From NCBI RefSeq assembly GCF_020283565.1, contig NC_060063.1:25846777-25910776 (forward strand): a stretch of DNA of 64,000 bases, read 5' to 3'. The stretch is from Trifolium pratense (lineage: Eukaryota > Streptophyta > Magnoliopsida > Fabales > Fabaceae). The notes beneath the pieces were generated by a model. The model was not told the DNA's origin. It saw only the letters and a program-made list of their open reading frames with translations, and searched no databases. The position numbers were made by a program, and so were the translations under genes. Positions 11,491 to 22,525 of this stretch are shown in pieces (the first letter of the stretch is position 1; each line of letters begins with the position of its first letter).

Positions 11491-11498
11491 TTATATAA
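11491..11498 (-). promoter_or_regulatory. TATA box of the RING-H2 gene
   Basis: TTATATAA on the minus strand, about 92 bp upstream of the ATG. The leader between them is rich in CTCTCT, a pyrimidine patch common in plant core promoters. A TTAA microsatellite (11522-11541) lies just upstream. Confidence 0.55.
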
Positions 11499-11541
11499 CT
11501 CCTTAATTCTTAGAATTTGTGTTAATTAATTAATTAATTAA

Positions 11542-12582
11542 TTTTAACAACTCATTTTTAGACACACGTGCGACCCTGTAGTTAGTAGGATTAATCTAGC
11601 TATAGGTAAAATTTAGTTAATGATTTGAAAGTCAGTTGAATTTTGAAATGTATATAGGTGAATAAACAGAAGAAATTTAGGTTGTTTTTGGGAGTTCATT
11701 TCAAAAAGATAAATACACTACGTAAAATAAAAAATAAATAAAAAATATGCATGCTAACACTGTAACACACATAAACAACATAAGTATACATTTCTTAATA
11801 GAGGTTGTACATTCTCGATTGATGTATGAACTTAGTCTATATTCAGGCAATTTATTTATTTTTCATTTAATTTTCAAGTTCATACGCGCCTAAACTGTTG
11901 TTACTCAAACACACCGATCAAATCTATAATTCGAAACAATGGTAAACTTGTTACTCAAACGTGCAACAACTAGGACTCGTGTCAGAGGAGTTTTGAGCGT
12001 GAGCTACGACGAGCTTCTAATTCTAACAACAACTAATTTTAAATTTGATGTTTCGACATATTCTCCGTTTAATGCACTCCCCAAGAAATTGTTTGCTCTT
12101 TCCGGTTCTAGATTACCTGTTACATTCTTTCTGTTGGAGTGTAAAAATATCACTTCTTAGTATTAATAAACCACTGCCAACAAGATTACATATGGTAAAA
12201 TTAAGTGGTTTCAATTCAGATCACTTCTTGGTTGGCAGTCAATTTAAAATCGAAGGTTTCAATTTGTTACAATTTCTTGCTTTAACGGCGGAAAATCAAT
12301 TTCTTTTTAAAAAATAGATACTTATAGCATTCCATTTATAATTAAATTGCTAATATATGTCGCTACAACAATAAAGATAAATATCAGTCAATAATGTGGC
12401 TACCCGTAGTAAAGGATGAATTGCACCTCATTTACAACAGATTTTCTTTTGCCCTTTCAATCATCTCTCTGTTTTTTTTTTTAATTCAACAATTGACAGA
12501 CTACGGAGGAAAACAAATAATCTAGGAGAGAGAGATAACGAGAAAATGAAGTATTGAATGAATATCGAAGAATTTAGAATGT
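11542..12582. other. Intergenic DNA with a repeat paralogous to a hAT target site
   Basis: Short ORFs (11939-12160, 12045-12317) show no recognisable protein. Bases about 11958-12000, including AACTAGGACTCGTGTCAGAG, match the sequence flanking the hAT-like element at 18673-19961 and act as an unoccupied paralogue of that site. Confidence 0.55.
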
Positions 12583-12597
12583 CCAAATATTGTTGCT

Positions 12598-12736
12598 TTT
12601 AGTGTTTAACTCAATTGGTAGGGACATCATATTTTATATGTAGTTGTTGGAGTTCGAACCCCAAACACCAAATTTATCTACCTTAAAGATGAAATTTATA
12701 ACCACTAAACTATTTAATAAAAAAATAAATAAAAAA
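12598..12736 (+). mobile_element. tRNA-derived SINE
   Basis: Pol III A-box-like TAACTCAATTGGTAG and B-box GGAGTTCGAACCCC, with an A-rich 3' end. Imperfect flanking repeats ATATTGTTGCTTTTA and ATATTATTGCTATTA surround it. A relative lies at 37821-37932. Confidence 0.7.
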
Positions 12737-12751
12737 ATATTATTGCTATTA

Positions 12752-13074
12752 ATCTATCAAGTTTTTTTTTAGAGATAACTAACAAAAATGCTTTGATTCT
12801 CATCAAATATTCAGATGTTTGCTCTTAGTTTATTTAGAGACAAATAGCATTTGGTAGTTATCTCCGAAACAAGTTTTAAATTAACCACTCTTAATCTTAT
12901 ATTTATTGATAATGTTTTATTAGAGTGGTTAAGTACTCAATTAACTAATTAATGAACTTCAGTTTATACGGTCGAATCTTTCGAAAAATCAATCTAATCT
13001 TAAATTCTAGGTAGACATTCATTTATCAAATTTATTTACCCTCTCATCAAATTTCAAATTATTAGAATTTTTTA
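12752..13074. other. Intergenic AT-rich DNA
   Basis: Nothing recognisable. Confidence 0.5.
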
Positions 13075-13565
13075 TCTTAAAGTTAAGAGTTTGACCTAAC
13101 TCAATCCTATAACCCGATTTGTTAGGTGAATATTATCGCTACTTTATAGACTCATATACAGACCATCTCACATTCAATACGATACTTCTTAACACACTAT
13201 TTCACGCCAAACATTATTGGACTTGGTGCATCAGTACAAATAATGGATGATCCGATAGCAAAACTTGATAGGAGGTGAACCAACGAATCTTTACCAGGCT
13301 ATGATACCATCTTAAAATGACTTGTAAAGTGATAATTAACTATACTTTATAAACTCATATATTCAGGCTATCTCGCAACCATTGTGAGATATTTTTAACA
13401 CACCCTTTGGTGTCTAACACTATTGGGCTTGGTGCGTAGATATAAATATATAGTGGATGGTCCGATCAGAAACCTGATAACATCTGGCCTAACAGATCGT
13501 GGATGATTCTTTGATACTATCTTAAAATTGAGAGTTAAGCCCAACTCAGTCCTACAAAACCGACT
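13075..13565. repeat. Two diverged copies of a dispersed repeat
   Basis: Two roughly 220-bp stretches share landmarks in the same order: GAGTT(T/A)(G/A)(A/C)CC(T/C)AACTCA(A/G)TCCTA, ACTTTATA(G/A)ACTCATAT, and a TATTGG(A/G)CTTGGTGC block. The class is unknown. Confidence 0.5.
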
Positions 13566-13585
13566 TATAAGGTGAAAAAAAATAA

Positions 13586-13708
13586 ATCCACTTGGGTTGG
13601 TGCATTGGTATTGGCTTGGGACCTGAGAGTGTGCTCCTCTTGAGATATGAGGTTTGATTCTCTCTGATGTCAATTTGGATGAGCTAATTTAACTTCTTAA
13701 AAAAAATA
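13586..13708 (+). mobile_element. tRNA-derived SINE, same family as 61837-61958
   Basis: CCACTTGGGTTGGTGCATTG near the start (A box) and GAGGTTTGATTCTC (degraded B box), ending in an A run. Sequence agrees along its length with the copy at 61837. Confidence 0.75.
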
Positions 13709-14531
13709 TAATGTGTCAAACTTATTTAACAGAATTATATTCTCTAAGAACCCAAAAATTAAGAAAATGTTTTCATAATTTCATTGGATAGATGGTTATA
13801 AAGTCGCATGAACTTTAAATAGTGATAACAACAATGTCATAACACTGCTTAACTTTAACAAGAAGTGATGAGTGGGCATAAATCAAACCACAAACTCTAA
13901 ATAACATGATAAAAAAAAAAAAAAAAGAGGGGGACAGAATTTCCATGCAGATGTTGTTTTGATATTGAGATTTAACCTACCAAATGGATGCGATATATCC
14001 TCTATAAGAAAATGATCACATCAAAACTGTTTCTTACAATGTAAAAAGAAGGGGAAACTATTAAAATGTAGCAGGTCTGAGTTCAATCGGTTATCTTTGA
14101 TTGCAATGTAGTCGGTTACATCTAAATTATTTGATTAAGATCCGGTAATTCAGATTTTAAATTCAAATATATAGGTCTAATTTGTAATAAATTTGAGGAT
14201 AAATTAAAAATTTAGTAGTCCTTAGCCAGATACCGAATTTTTTAAAAAAATACGCCTTCATAGAATAGAAGTGAAGAGCTTGACAAAAAGAAAAACAGAG
14301 AAAAAAACAAAAGAGACTTGTGTTCAAAACTTCAAATAGGATGCCAAATTTATTTATATATTTTCTAAAAAAAACTAAAAACAGGATACAGTACGCCTAA
14401 TAGTCGATCTTGATCGTCGATTTGTGTTTTAACAGTTCAGATTTTTACAATAATATTTCATCTCTACCCTTCATTTCTGATCGGACGGCTAATAACAGTT
14501 GTTGCGTGCACAAAATAACTTCATTAAATCT
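13709..14531. other. Intergenic DNA; possible small inverted-repeat element near 14386-14536
   Basis: No gene. The stretch 14386-14536 carries GATC-rich palindromes (TCGATCTTGATCGTCGA; GATCGGACGG) like those in the MITE at 62087-62260 and may be a diverged relative; no TSD was found. Confidence 0.4.
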
Positions 14532-14541
14532 AAATCCTTTT

Positions 14542-14745
14542 TTTTTGAACCATAATATTGATACAAAGTTTTCACCGCCGTGAGCGATGACTAATCTCTG
14601 TCGAGAAACTTGTGGGGCACACAAGGTGCGTTCTCCCCTCCCAACCGAATTTTTTCATACGCAAGAGTCAGAAATCGGACCCCTAACCTCATACTCAAGG
14701 GGACCAACACGCTTACCACTTGGACCAATTCATTGTTCGTAATCC
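14542..14745 (-). mobile_element. tRNA-derived SINE on the minus strand
   Basis: On the minus strand: TGGTCCAAGTGGTAAGCG (A box), a GGTCCGATTTC B-box-like motif, and a poly(A) tail (T run on plus at 14538-14546). The direct repeat AAATCCTTTT flanks it (14532-14541 and 14746-14755). Confidence 0.7.
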
Positions 14746-14786
14746 AAATCCTTTTCTACCTAACAAATCGAGTTAAACGATATTTT

Positions 14787-15265
14787 ATTATCTTTTATAT
14801 TATAAGCTTGTATACACAAGCAAACTCTAAACCCTAATTTGCTTTCCCCGTTTTTCCTCCATTTTATCTTGCAATTTTTATTAAAAAATAATATAATTTT
14901 GTCTTGACTAAGATTCGAACCCGCAACCTTTCGGTGCAAGACAATATTTCCAACCATTATGACAAGTATACAAATTGTGATTAAAATTATGTGCAATAAT
15001 TGATAAACACCATCAATTTTAAAAGTATATCATATCAAAAAAATTTTTTTTGAAGGATATCATATCAAAATTATTGTTGACTATATTATTCATCACGAAA
15101 TATTTTCATCGAAATTCCACTTATATTATAAGCTTGTATACACAAGCAAACCCTAAACCTAATTTGTTTTCCCTCCACTTTTATCTTGCAATTTTTATTA
15201 AAAACTAATACAATTAAGACAATATTTTCAACCACTATGGCAAGTATACCAAATGAGATTAAAAT
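14787..15265. repeat. Direct duplication with a tRNA-like B box
   Basis: About 150-200 bp beginning TTATATTATAAGCTTGTATA is present at 14787-14985 and again at 15120-15260. The first copy keeps, on the minus strand, GGTTGCGGGTTCGAATC, a strong B-box match, suggesting an old SINE-derived unit; the second copy has lost it. Confidence 0.6.
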
Positions 15266-15689
15266 TATGTGCAGTAATTAATAAGCAGCATCGATTTTCA
15301 TAGGAAAAATTTCATACAACAATTAAACACCATCAAATTACATTGCACAGTTTAAAAAATTAAAAATCGACAATTAGAAATCTAGCAAATCATCAAATCA
15401 TACATTTTCTTAGTGTTTTATTTTTTGAAAAAATTTACATTTTTTTTATCCTAATTAAATATTTTTTACTAATTAACTAACCATGTTAACCATTTTCTTA
15501 GTGTTTCTTTTTACGGAAAGGAAAAAATCATTAGACTTAAAAGTTACTTTTTTTTAACTAAACATGCTAAGAAAGTTACTTTTTTTATATATCAAGGTGA
15601 TATTTATGCAAATAGTAGTGGACTTCAGGTATATATCAACGTGACTATATTATTAATTATGAAAAAAAATCACTGATTCACATTTGTTT
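15266..15689. other. Intergenic DNA, possibly interior of the Helitron
   Basis: AT-rich, no recognisable coding. It may belong to the Helitron whose helicase lies downstream, but no 5' terminus was found. Confidence 0.4.
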
Positions 15690-16493
15690 CTTTTGCTAAC
15701 AATGTATCTTAACCTTTCCGGATCAAAAAAGGTTGTTTTCTGAATGTGTTTTGGGTGTTGGTGATGGAAAAATTGAAGATGACAATGACGATCATTTAGA
15801 ACTTGTCATTCCATCAGATTTATTGATTCCAAATTCAGGTGATCCTTTTGCTTCTATCGTTGAAAGCACATATCCCCAACTTTTACAAAACATGAACAAT
15901 ATAACGTGTTTCCAAAATAGAGCTATATTAGCTCCTAAAACTTCAATAGTCGACACAATAAATGATTTCTACGTCGAGACTCCGAAATCACGAGTTGAGA
16001 CTTAAAGTTGGAGTTCCTGTTATGCTATTAAGGAATTTGAATCAAATATTAGGATTATGCAATGGAACAAGAATTATTATTACAAGATTGAGAAAACGTG
16101 CTCTTGAAGGAAAAATTATTTAAGAAAGTAATATTGGTGATCAGGTTTTCATACCTAGATTTTTTCCTGACACCATCTGACGTAAGAATTCCTTTTAAAT
16201 TTCAACGGAGACAATTTCCTTTAATGATTTCTTTTGCGATTACTATTAATAAGAGCTAGGGACAATCTTTAATCTTTAATGTAAGGATATATCTTCCGTC
16301 GCCAGTGTTTTCACATGGCCAGCTGTATGTTGCGATTTCAAGAATTACTTCTAGGGAAGAATTAAAAATATTGATCATCGACGATGACGCGAAGATACGA
16401 CCAAAATTATTGTTGAACTATCGTTTAATGTTACTCAAAAAATTTCATATACCTTATATTATTGCAGTTATCATATCTAATTTATAATTACAT
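15690..16493 (+). pseudogene. Helitron PIF1-like helicase, C-terminal half, decayed
   Basis: Three blocks of the C-terminal Helitron helicase remain. The first (15733-15975) has VGDGKIEDDNDD, then DPFASIVESTYPQLL and FQNRAILAPKTSIVDTINDF. The second (about 15977-16180) has LRLKVGVPVMLLRNLNQ and LGLCNGTRI. The third (16305-16420) has GQLYVAISRITSREELKILI, the helicase motif VI region. The order matches the Rep-helicase protein that drives rolling-circle transposition. A deletion with frame change near 15976, in-frame stops after GKII and near 16257, and loss of the Rep half make it non-functional. It ends just before a Helitron 3' terminus, confirming orientation. Confidence 0.88.
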
Positions 16494-16509
16494 ACCTTAC
16501 AGCTAATTA

Positions 16510-16540
16510 GACCCGTGCACCGCACGAGTCGATGTTCTAG
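16510..16540 (+). mobile_element. Helitron 3' terminus
   Basis: A hairpin, GACCCGTGCACCGCACGAGTC, then six bases and CTAG at 16537-16540 followed by T. Hairpin plus CTRR end with a host T is the Helitron 3' signature. It belongs to the helicase remnant just upstream. Confidence 0.85.
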
Positions 16541-16564
16541 TTAGTTTAATATTTACATAAGCCA

Positions 16565-16955
16565 AATTCATCCAATTATCTTTTAAGTTTTGTGTTTGTA
16601 ATAAATAGGTCTTTTAAGTTTTTTAGATAACAAATAAGTCCTTTAAGTTTTTAATTTATTGCACTTTTATTCATCAAATTATTCTATGTTACAAAAACGC
16701 TGAAGTTACATAGTGCGGTGCTAGTGAACAATGTGTTATGGCTTCCAAATAACAAGAAGCGTTCGGTGGAACCTTATTACGTTAAAGATTACTAGTATGT
16801 CATGACTTTTTGTAAAGAAGCATGAAAGGATAACAGTGCAATAAATTAGAAACTTAAAGGATATATTTATTACCTAAAAGACTTAAAAATCCATTTGTTA
16901 CCTAAAAACTTAAATGACTTATCTATTACAAACGTAAAACTTAAACATCTGTTAA
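16565..16955. mobile_element. MITE with long inverted repeats, related to 42863-43073
   Basis: The left arm (TTTTGTGTTTGTAATAAATA and AAGTCCTTTAAGTTT) is mirrored by the right arm (CTTAAAGGATATATT, CTATTACAAACGTAAAACTT). Sequence resembles the bounded MITE at 42863. No convincing TSD found, so the limits are approximate. Confidence 0.6.
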
Positions 16956-18105
16956 TACATTTGATATATTTTAAATAAATATATAATTTACCCTCAAATT
17001 TTTTATAATTTAAGTCTAAACAAAACATATAAAACCATTTGATCCCCACAACTATGATTGAGAGATGAAATCATTTGATGTCAGAACTGATCTCTCGAAC
17101 TAGATTAGACGGATGGACCAGATATTGGTGAAAAAAAAACCAAACCAATAGTTTTCAACGCCCTTCACCTAATAAGCACCACAAAATAAAGTTATGTAAA
17201 TGGAATGGACCCAAGTAACGCAAGGTGGGACATGTCCACTAAAAACCCATAACAAAGTATGATAAAGAGAACGAAGGGAATCAAAAAGTCCATAAGCATA
17301 TAGGAGAAGAGACGTACGACAAATATAGTGCGTCGGTGATGAGAACCCTGGCCAACCGGCACGGCATCATGACTTTGTTAAGGGTTGGGACCATAATGGT
17401 CTCACTCATTTTTTGCTACACTTTTAGGACAATTGTTATTACTTGATCAAGATTGAATAGTCTATGTTGTATATGACTTATGTTGGGGGCGGCCGAGTAG
17501 CTGAGTTAGTAGAGCAAAGCTCCAACCACCATCTATCTACATAGGTTTTGGCTCAAATGTTTTGGGAGGCGCTAGAAAATGTAGAGGCGTTAAATCAAAC
17601 GGTCTTCTTACAACGTCCTCCAGTAATATCAAGAAATCGGATACCTTATATACAATATACACTAACTATGTAGATGAATCCATAATCCATCCATAGTGGC
17701 TAACATTTGACTTTGAGGTTGGATTTGAGTGCCACGTATTGGATGTGCTTGGCCATATCAAGACATCAATGACCCAAATGTCAGTAAGTACCAATAATTT
17801 TGTGGAATCTTATCTAACTAATTGAGATAGGACTAGGAGTGCCAAATAATTAACTAATTGAACTAATAGTACTTTTTCTTGGGAGGGAATACTAAGTTAT
17901 GTTTGATTTTTTCTTTTTCGATTTGATGTTTGATTTTTAGAGATTAAAGAATTATACTTCAGCCTTAATTATAACTAAATATTTCTTTTTATACTCATTG
18001 AATAATTAATATATATGAAATATATTGAATAATTACTCATTGAATAATTATATTTTGTTAAGTCTTTCACTATGTACAAGTCGTGAATATTATCATAATC
18101 AATAT
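16956..18105. other. Intergenic DNA with a weak tRNA-like stretch
   Basis: No gene. GCCGAGTAGCTGAGTTAGTA at about 17491 resembles a tRNA A box, and could be a worn SINE, but no B box or tail was found. Confidence 0.4.
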
Positions 18106-18371
18106 AAATTTTACAAAATTTATCGTTGAATTGAAACTTTATATCATATAAATCATCCATAATTTTTTTAAAAAAATTAAAAATTATTTGATGTTATTGA
18201 GACTCATCAAGATTATAACGTTTTATCGGTTGTTTTATTGAATACCATTAATTTTGATGACTCTCAACAAAAAAAAAATATATCAAATGATTTTTAATTT
18301 CTTTTAAAAAAAATACGGATGATCTATATAATATAAAATTATCAATCCAACAATAACTTTTATAAAGTTTG
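18106..18371. mobile_element. MITE-like inverted repeat
   Basis: Arms of about 80 bp face each other: AATCATCCATAATTTTTTTA on the left and AAAAAAATACGGATGATC on the right, continuing outward through AACTTTATA and back to ATAAAGTT. No TSD identified. Confidence 0.6.
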
Positions 18372-18672
18372 CATTCGGTATAATGTATTGACAATCAGTG
18401 CACCATGAAATACTTAATAAGGTATTTCATGTTTAGACAAAACTCTATTTTATATACTTAGTGAAATAAATGCAGACCCCACCAATTTTATGGGTCTGTT
18501 ATCCAAAATAATGGACCTCATTTTTAAATTTGTCCACCCCTATGTATTTCAGTCATATGAGAGCAAGTATTGAAATAATGTTATATCATTAGGGTCGGGA
18601 CTAAACAATAATAAAATAAGTGCAATAGCGCAAGTGAAGCCAGGAAACGGACCATAGCGCAACGACCAGGAT

Positions 18673-19961
18673 CAGGGATGGATCCAAAAATTTATTGTAC
18701 GGGGCCGAAAATAAGAACAATTATTTTGAGCCTTAAACATATTTTTTGTTAGTCATTTTAATTTGCAAATTTATCTTTCCTTTGTTAGTTTGGTCATCAA
18801 ATATGTTTTATTTTTGTCAGTTTGTCCAAAATTACTAATAATAGACATACTTGAGAATATTTTGTAATTTCAATACACTTTATTTGACAATTAATATTTC
18901 ATATATTTAAGGACCGATATATTCTATATTAGTCATTTATTTTTACCATAGTATAATTCATAATACTAAACTAAAGTGTTATAGATAGATAATTGAGACA
19001 TCATAATGAGAAGGGTTATATTGACTCCAAGAGTAACTCTTTTGAGTTACTCCACATCCTAACCCTTGATATTGTCTTAATCCAATGATCAATATTAATT
19101 CTAGTTAATGATAGTGTCACCTCAATTTCCTTGATTTTTCCTCACAATATTTTGGTTTCCTTTTTTGTTATTTTCCAAATTGATGGTTTCCTTTTATTAC
19201 GCATTCTTGTTATTTTTTCATCTGTCCCTATGTAGATTAAAATCATTAGGAAGATGATGATAATGGTTACATGTTCGATTGGAAGATGATTTTTTTTATC
19301 GAAGAATGACATCGATTATTATATATAGAATCATCAAAAATTTTGTAAAAAAAAAATATCAACAAATTCAATTATTCAACTGGTTATACATATAGATGTA
19401 ATATGACTTTGACATTCATTTTTTTTTTTTGACAAACTTTGACATTCATTTTACTTTCATGGTTTATCATCAAATTAAAACGGTTACAAAATCATTCTTG
19501 CAGAGGATCAGTGTTGAAAGAATTATGTGGATTGCTTTTTTCTTCTTTTTTTCCTTCCCTTTTTTTACCAATTAGTATTAATTATGATTTAGGGAAGAGT
19601 AAATATTGAGTAATAAAAGGAAACAGTAAATATTGGGAGAATGATTAAGGAAGTTGAGGTCACACCATTATTAATTAGAATTAATATTGATCATTGGATT
19701 AATACAAAATCAAGAGTGAGGAGGTGGAGTAACTCAAAAGACTTACTCTTGGAGTCAATATAACCCTCCTCTAATATATATATTATTATGGAGGAGGGTT
19801 ATATTGACTCCAAGAGTAAGTCTTTTGAGTTACTCCACCTCCTCACTCTTAATTTTGTATTAATCCAATGATCAATATTAATTCTAATTAATATTATATA
19901 CATATATGAGGGGGAGGAGGGGCCTTGACCACTGCCCTTCTCCCCTTTGAATCCATCCCTA
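18673..19961. mobile_element. Non-autonomous hAT-like element, with nested MITEs
   Basis: Inverted ends CAGGGATGGATCC and TAGGGATGGATTC fit hAT termini. The flanks ACCAGGAT (18665-18672) and ACTAGGAC (19962-19969) agree at 6 of 8 bases, the differences being transitions, as expected for an old 8-bp TSD. A paralogous empty site at about 11958-12000 supports these limits. No transposase coding remains. Confidence 0.7.
19010..19893. repeat. MITE with ~100-bp inverted ends plus a third arm
   Basis: One arm beginning GGGTTATATTGACTCCAAGA occurs at 19013 (+), ends at 19771 (-) and occurs again at 19790 (+). The first two delimit an element of about 760 bp. Arms two and three (19669-19772 and 19790-19893) are nearly identical and only about 17 bp apart. 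Confidence 0.75.
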
Positions 19962-20170
19962 ACTAGGACTTGTCGTGTCAGAGGAGTTTTGAGTGCGGTC
20001 TATTTGATCACTAAAACTTAAACATTAGATAGAAACAATACATAACAAAATAATACATAACAATATTTAATCTATGGAATAAATGTCGTCTTGTAAGGTG
20101 TTTATGACACATTTTTCTACTATATACAGTTTACCTTTTTTAACCGCATGAAATTCTTGATTCCTCACTA

Positions 20171-20888
20171 GGGTTGTCAATTTGTATCCGGTGGAGCGGA
20201 TCCCTGTGGGAATTGCCCCGTTCGAAGTTTCGAAAATAAAGATTTTATCCCCGTGGGAATGGGAATGGAGGCAAAAATCCCCCCGCAAGCACTTCGGGGC
20301 GGGAATCGGGGACGAAGCATCCGTCCCGCGGATTCCCCAAATCCTACCATATATACACTATTATTATTATTATTAATATATATTAAATTTTGATTTTGTT
20401 TTTTTAAAAAAAGTAACCTGAGGAGTCATCCATTATTTTCTCCACGGACTGTTCACTAATTTTAAGCGTTCATTGCGTTTTTCAAGTTCCAACTCCCAAC
20501 CCTAGAAAAGTGGCTACTTTCTCCTAGACCCTAGAAGTAATTTTATTTATCTAATTAGTAGCCAAATGTTTTTGCAATATTTTTGGTTATGAATGAATTA
20601 TGTGTTGTTTTTATTTATTTTTTTAAATAAAAAATGCAAATTTTTTTTTAAATAAGACAAAAAATAACGTCATACTACTGTCATAATTTGACCGAAAAAT
20701 ATAGAAATTTTGTTAATATTTGATATCCGTGGATCTCCGTGGGAACTGTAGGGATATGTGGGGATGGAGATGGGGACAAATATTCCCCCTGTGGGAATGG
20801 AGATTTTTTGTAAAATCTCCCCCGCATGCACTTTGGGAGGGGAACGGGAAAGCTTCCTGCGCACATTCTCTGTCCCGTTGACTCACTA
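20171..20888. mobile_element. Non-autonomous hAT-like element with G-rich internal repeats
   Basis: A perfect 8-bp repeat, CCTCACTA, flanks it (20163-20170; 20889-20896). Its ends (GGGTTGTCAA and, on the other strand, TAGTGAGTCAAC) are weak inverted repeats. Inside, two related GC-rich blocks (20180-20345, 20720-20885) are built from CCCCGTGGGAATGGGA-like words, a pattern common in plant hAT elements. Confidence 0.7.
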
Positions 20889-20896
20889 CCTCACTA

Positions 20897-21656
20897 CAAG
20901 AGTCAAGATCCATATCATGTGTTATTAGTTAAATTTATACAAAATTCTATTAAAATTATTTTATTTATTTCTAAAAAAGATGTATTACTCCGTCAAAAAT
21001 AAAAAAGATGTATTACATTTTCAATTATTTTCCACCTCCTGTTTTTCCAAAAATATACATCTTTATATTCTTCCACTTAAGAGGGTCAGATTCTTAAGTT
21101 GTATTGTGAAACAAAAAATCAAATTAAATATCTTAGATTGGTACCCCTAATGTTAATGAGATGCTTTGGGATAAAAGTTTTGATTTGAAAGGGGAATTTT
21201 TCTTGTACCCCCCCAAAAAAAAATGAAAGGAGAATTTTTCCTTTATTCTATTTCTTATAATAATAATAATGTGAATTATTTTAAAGGGACTAATGTTGAA
21301 CACAAACGAATTTGAATGGACCCAATCCAAGAACAAGATGTTTAATCTTTGTCTCCGGATCTCAATTCACATCATGCATGCTCACTCACTCACATAGTCA
21401 CATGCTAAGGTAAGTGAGTTTCTATTTTCTTTGACTCTTGATTTGGATCTTCTAAATCTCATATTATGTGTAGTCCCCTTCTTAACACTCTCTATACTCT
21501 AGCTTCCAATTGTTCCTTTTATGTCATCTTTCTTTTCAATGTGGATTTTGATGTGGACATGCCTTTGTTTTGTATCCATTCAATTTTTTTTAAGGAAAGA
21601 ACACTCGTGTGAGTCGTGTCTCCAACTTGTATTAGTTAGTGCTTTTAATTAGGATA
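20897..21656. other. Intergenic AT-rich DNA
   Basis: No gene or bounded repeat seen. Confidence 0.5.
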
Positions 21657-21665
21657 AGGAAATTA

Positions 21666-21846
21666 GAAAATTTCTCAACGCACCTCAACATTTCTCCCCC
21701 ACTTTCTAGCGCACCTAAAAAAATTCAGAAAATACGCTCCGAACTGTTTTTTAGTGTAAAATTTACACTATAAAAAATTCCGAAAATGTTTTCCGAATTT
21801 TTTGGGGAGTGGGGAAGAAAGTGGGTGGGTGCGTTGAGAAATTTTC
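21666..21846. mobile_element. Mutator-like MITE, 181 bp
   Basis: Inverted ends GAAAATTTCTCAACGCACC and GAAAATTTCTCAACGCACCC, flanked by a perfect 9-bp AGGAAATTA (21657-21665; 21847-21855). The interior mirrors GAAAATACGCTCCGAA against TTCCGAAAATGTTTTCCGAA. Confidence 0.88.
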
Positions 21847-21892
21847 AGGAAATTAGCGACCGATTTAAACCTAATTTGGTAAAATATATTTC

Positions 21893-21990
21893 ATCCGGTT
21901 TTTGAATTTTTTTTCTCACCCCTACATTTATACCTTCACCCCTATATTTAAAATTAATTTCCAATTTTACCCTTTTTAGAAAACATCTTC
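21893..21990 (+). repeat. Left arm of an inverted pair bracketing the LINE/Athila nest
   Basis: CCGGTTTTTG, then CACCCCTA, CACCCCTATA and CCAATTTTACCC recur, inverted and in the same order, at 36872-36972. Limits are approximate. Confidence 0.5.
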
Positions 21991-22408
21991 ACCCCCCACA
22001 TACCATTTACCGGAGAACTATCTAATTAACTTTTCCGAAAATTAATTATATTGGTTTAGTTGATGAATTAATCATAATCCAACACCCTTGCTTACGCCCA
22101 GCGCTGCTGTGAAGGTGATAGAATCCATGACCATCTTCGCATGTGTTTTTTTGACAATTTAAACTACTACAAATTTTGACACATAACACAAATAAGAAGA
22201 AGATGGTGGTGAGTGAGGTTGATGATATATGGCGGCATAGATGTAAATGAAAATATTGGAGGAGAAATACATGATGCTAAGGAAGAAAAATCAAAGGATG
22301 TAACAGAGGAGAAAAGGTAGGCGAGGAAAGAATGAGTATGAGAGGGGTAAGAAGCTTAATAAACCGGAATACTTGGTATAAGTTTTCCGGTAATTTTTTG
22401 TGTAAATC
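21991..22408. other. Sequence between the left arm and the LINE 3' end
   Basis: No gene. An imperfect palindrome, ACCGGAATACTTGGTATAAG, followed by TTTTCCGGT lies near 22373. Confidence 0.45.
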
Positions 22409-22525
22409 TTTTTTTTGAAAAAGCTAAAATGATATATATTACCACAACAGCCTCCCCAGCACAAGACGTGCCAAGATAGACTGCAAAAGTTTACAAAGAG
22501 TCATAGAACCAGAATCATAAACAAA

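Noticed and set aside
11939..12317. Two overlapping plus ORFs
   Set aside because: No recognisable domain, and part of the DNA is a dispersed repeat also found near 18660 and 19970.
12601..12665. tRNA gene
   Set aside because: A and B boxes are present but the acceptor and anticodon stems do not pair, and an A-rich tail with flanking repeats shows a SINE. The same holds for 13586, 14542 and 61837.
20163..20896. G-rich blocks as a CpG-island promoter or G-quadruplex regulatory site
   Set aside because: They are inside a bounded hAT-like element with no adjacent gene.
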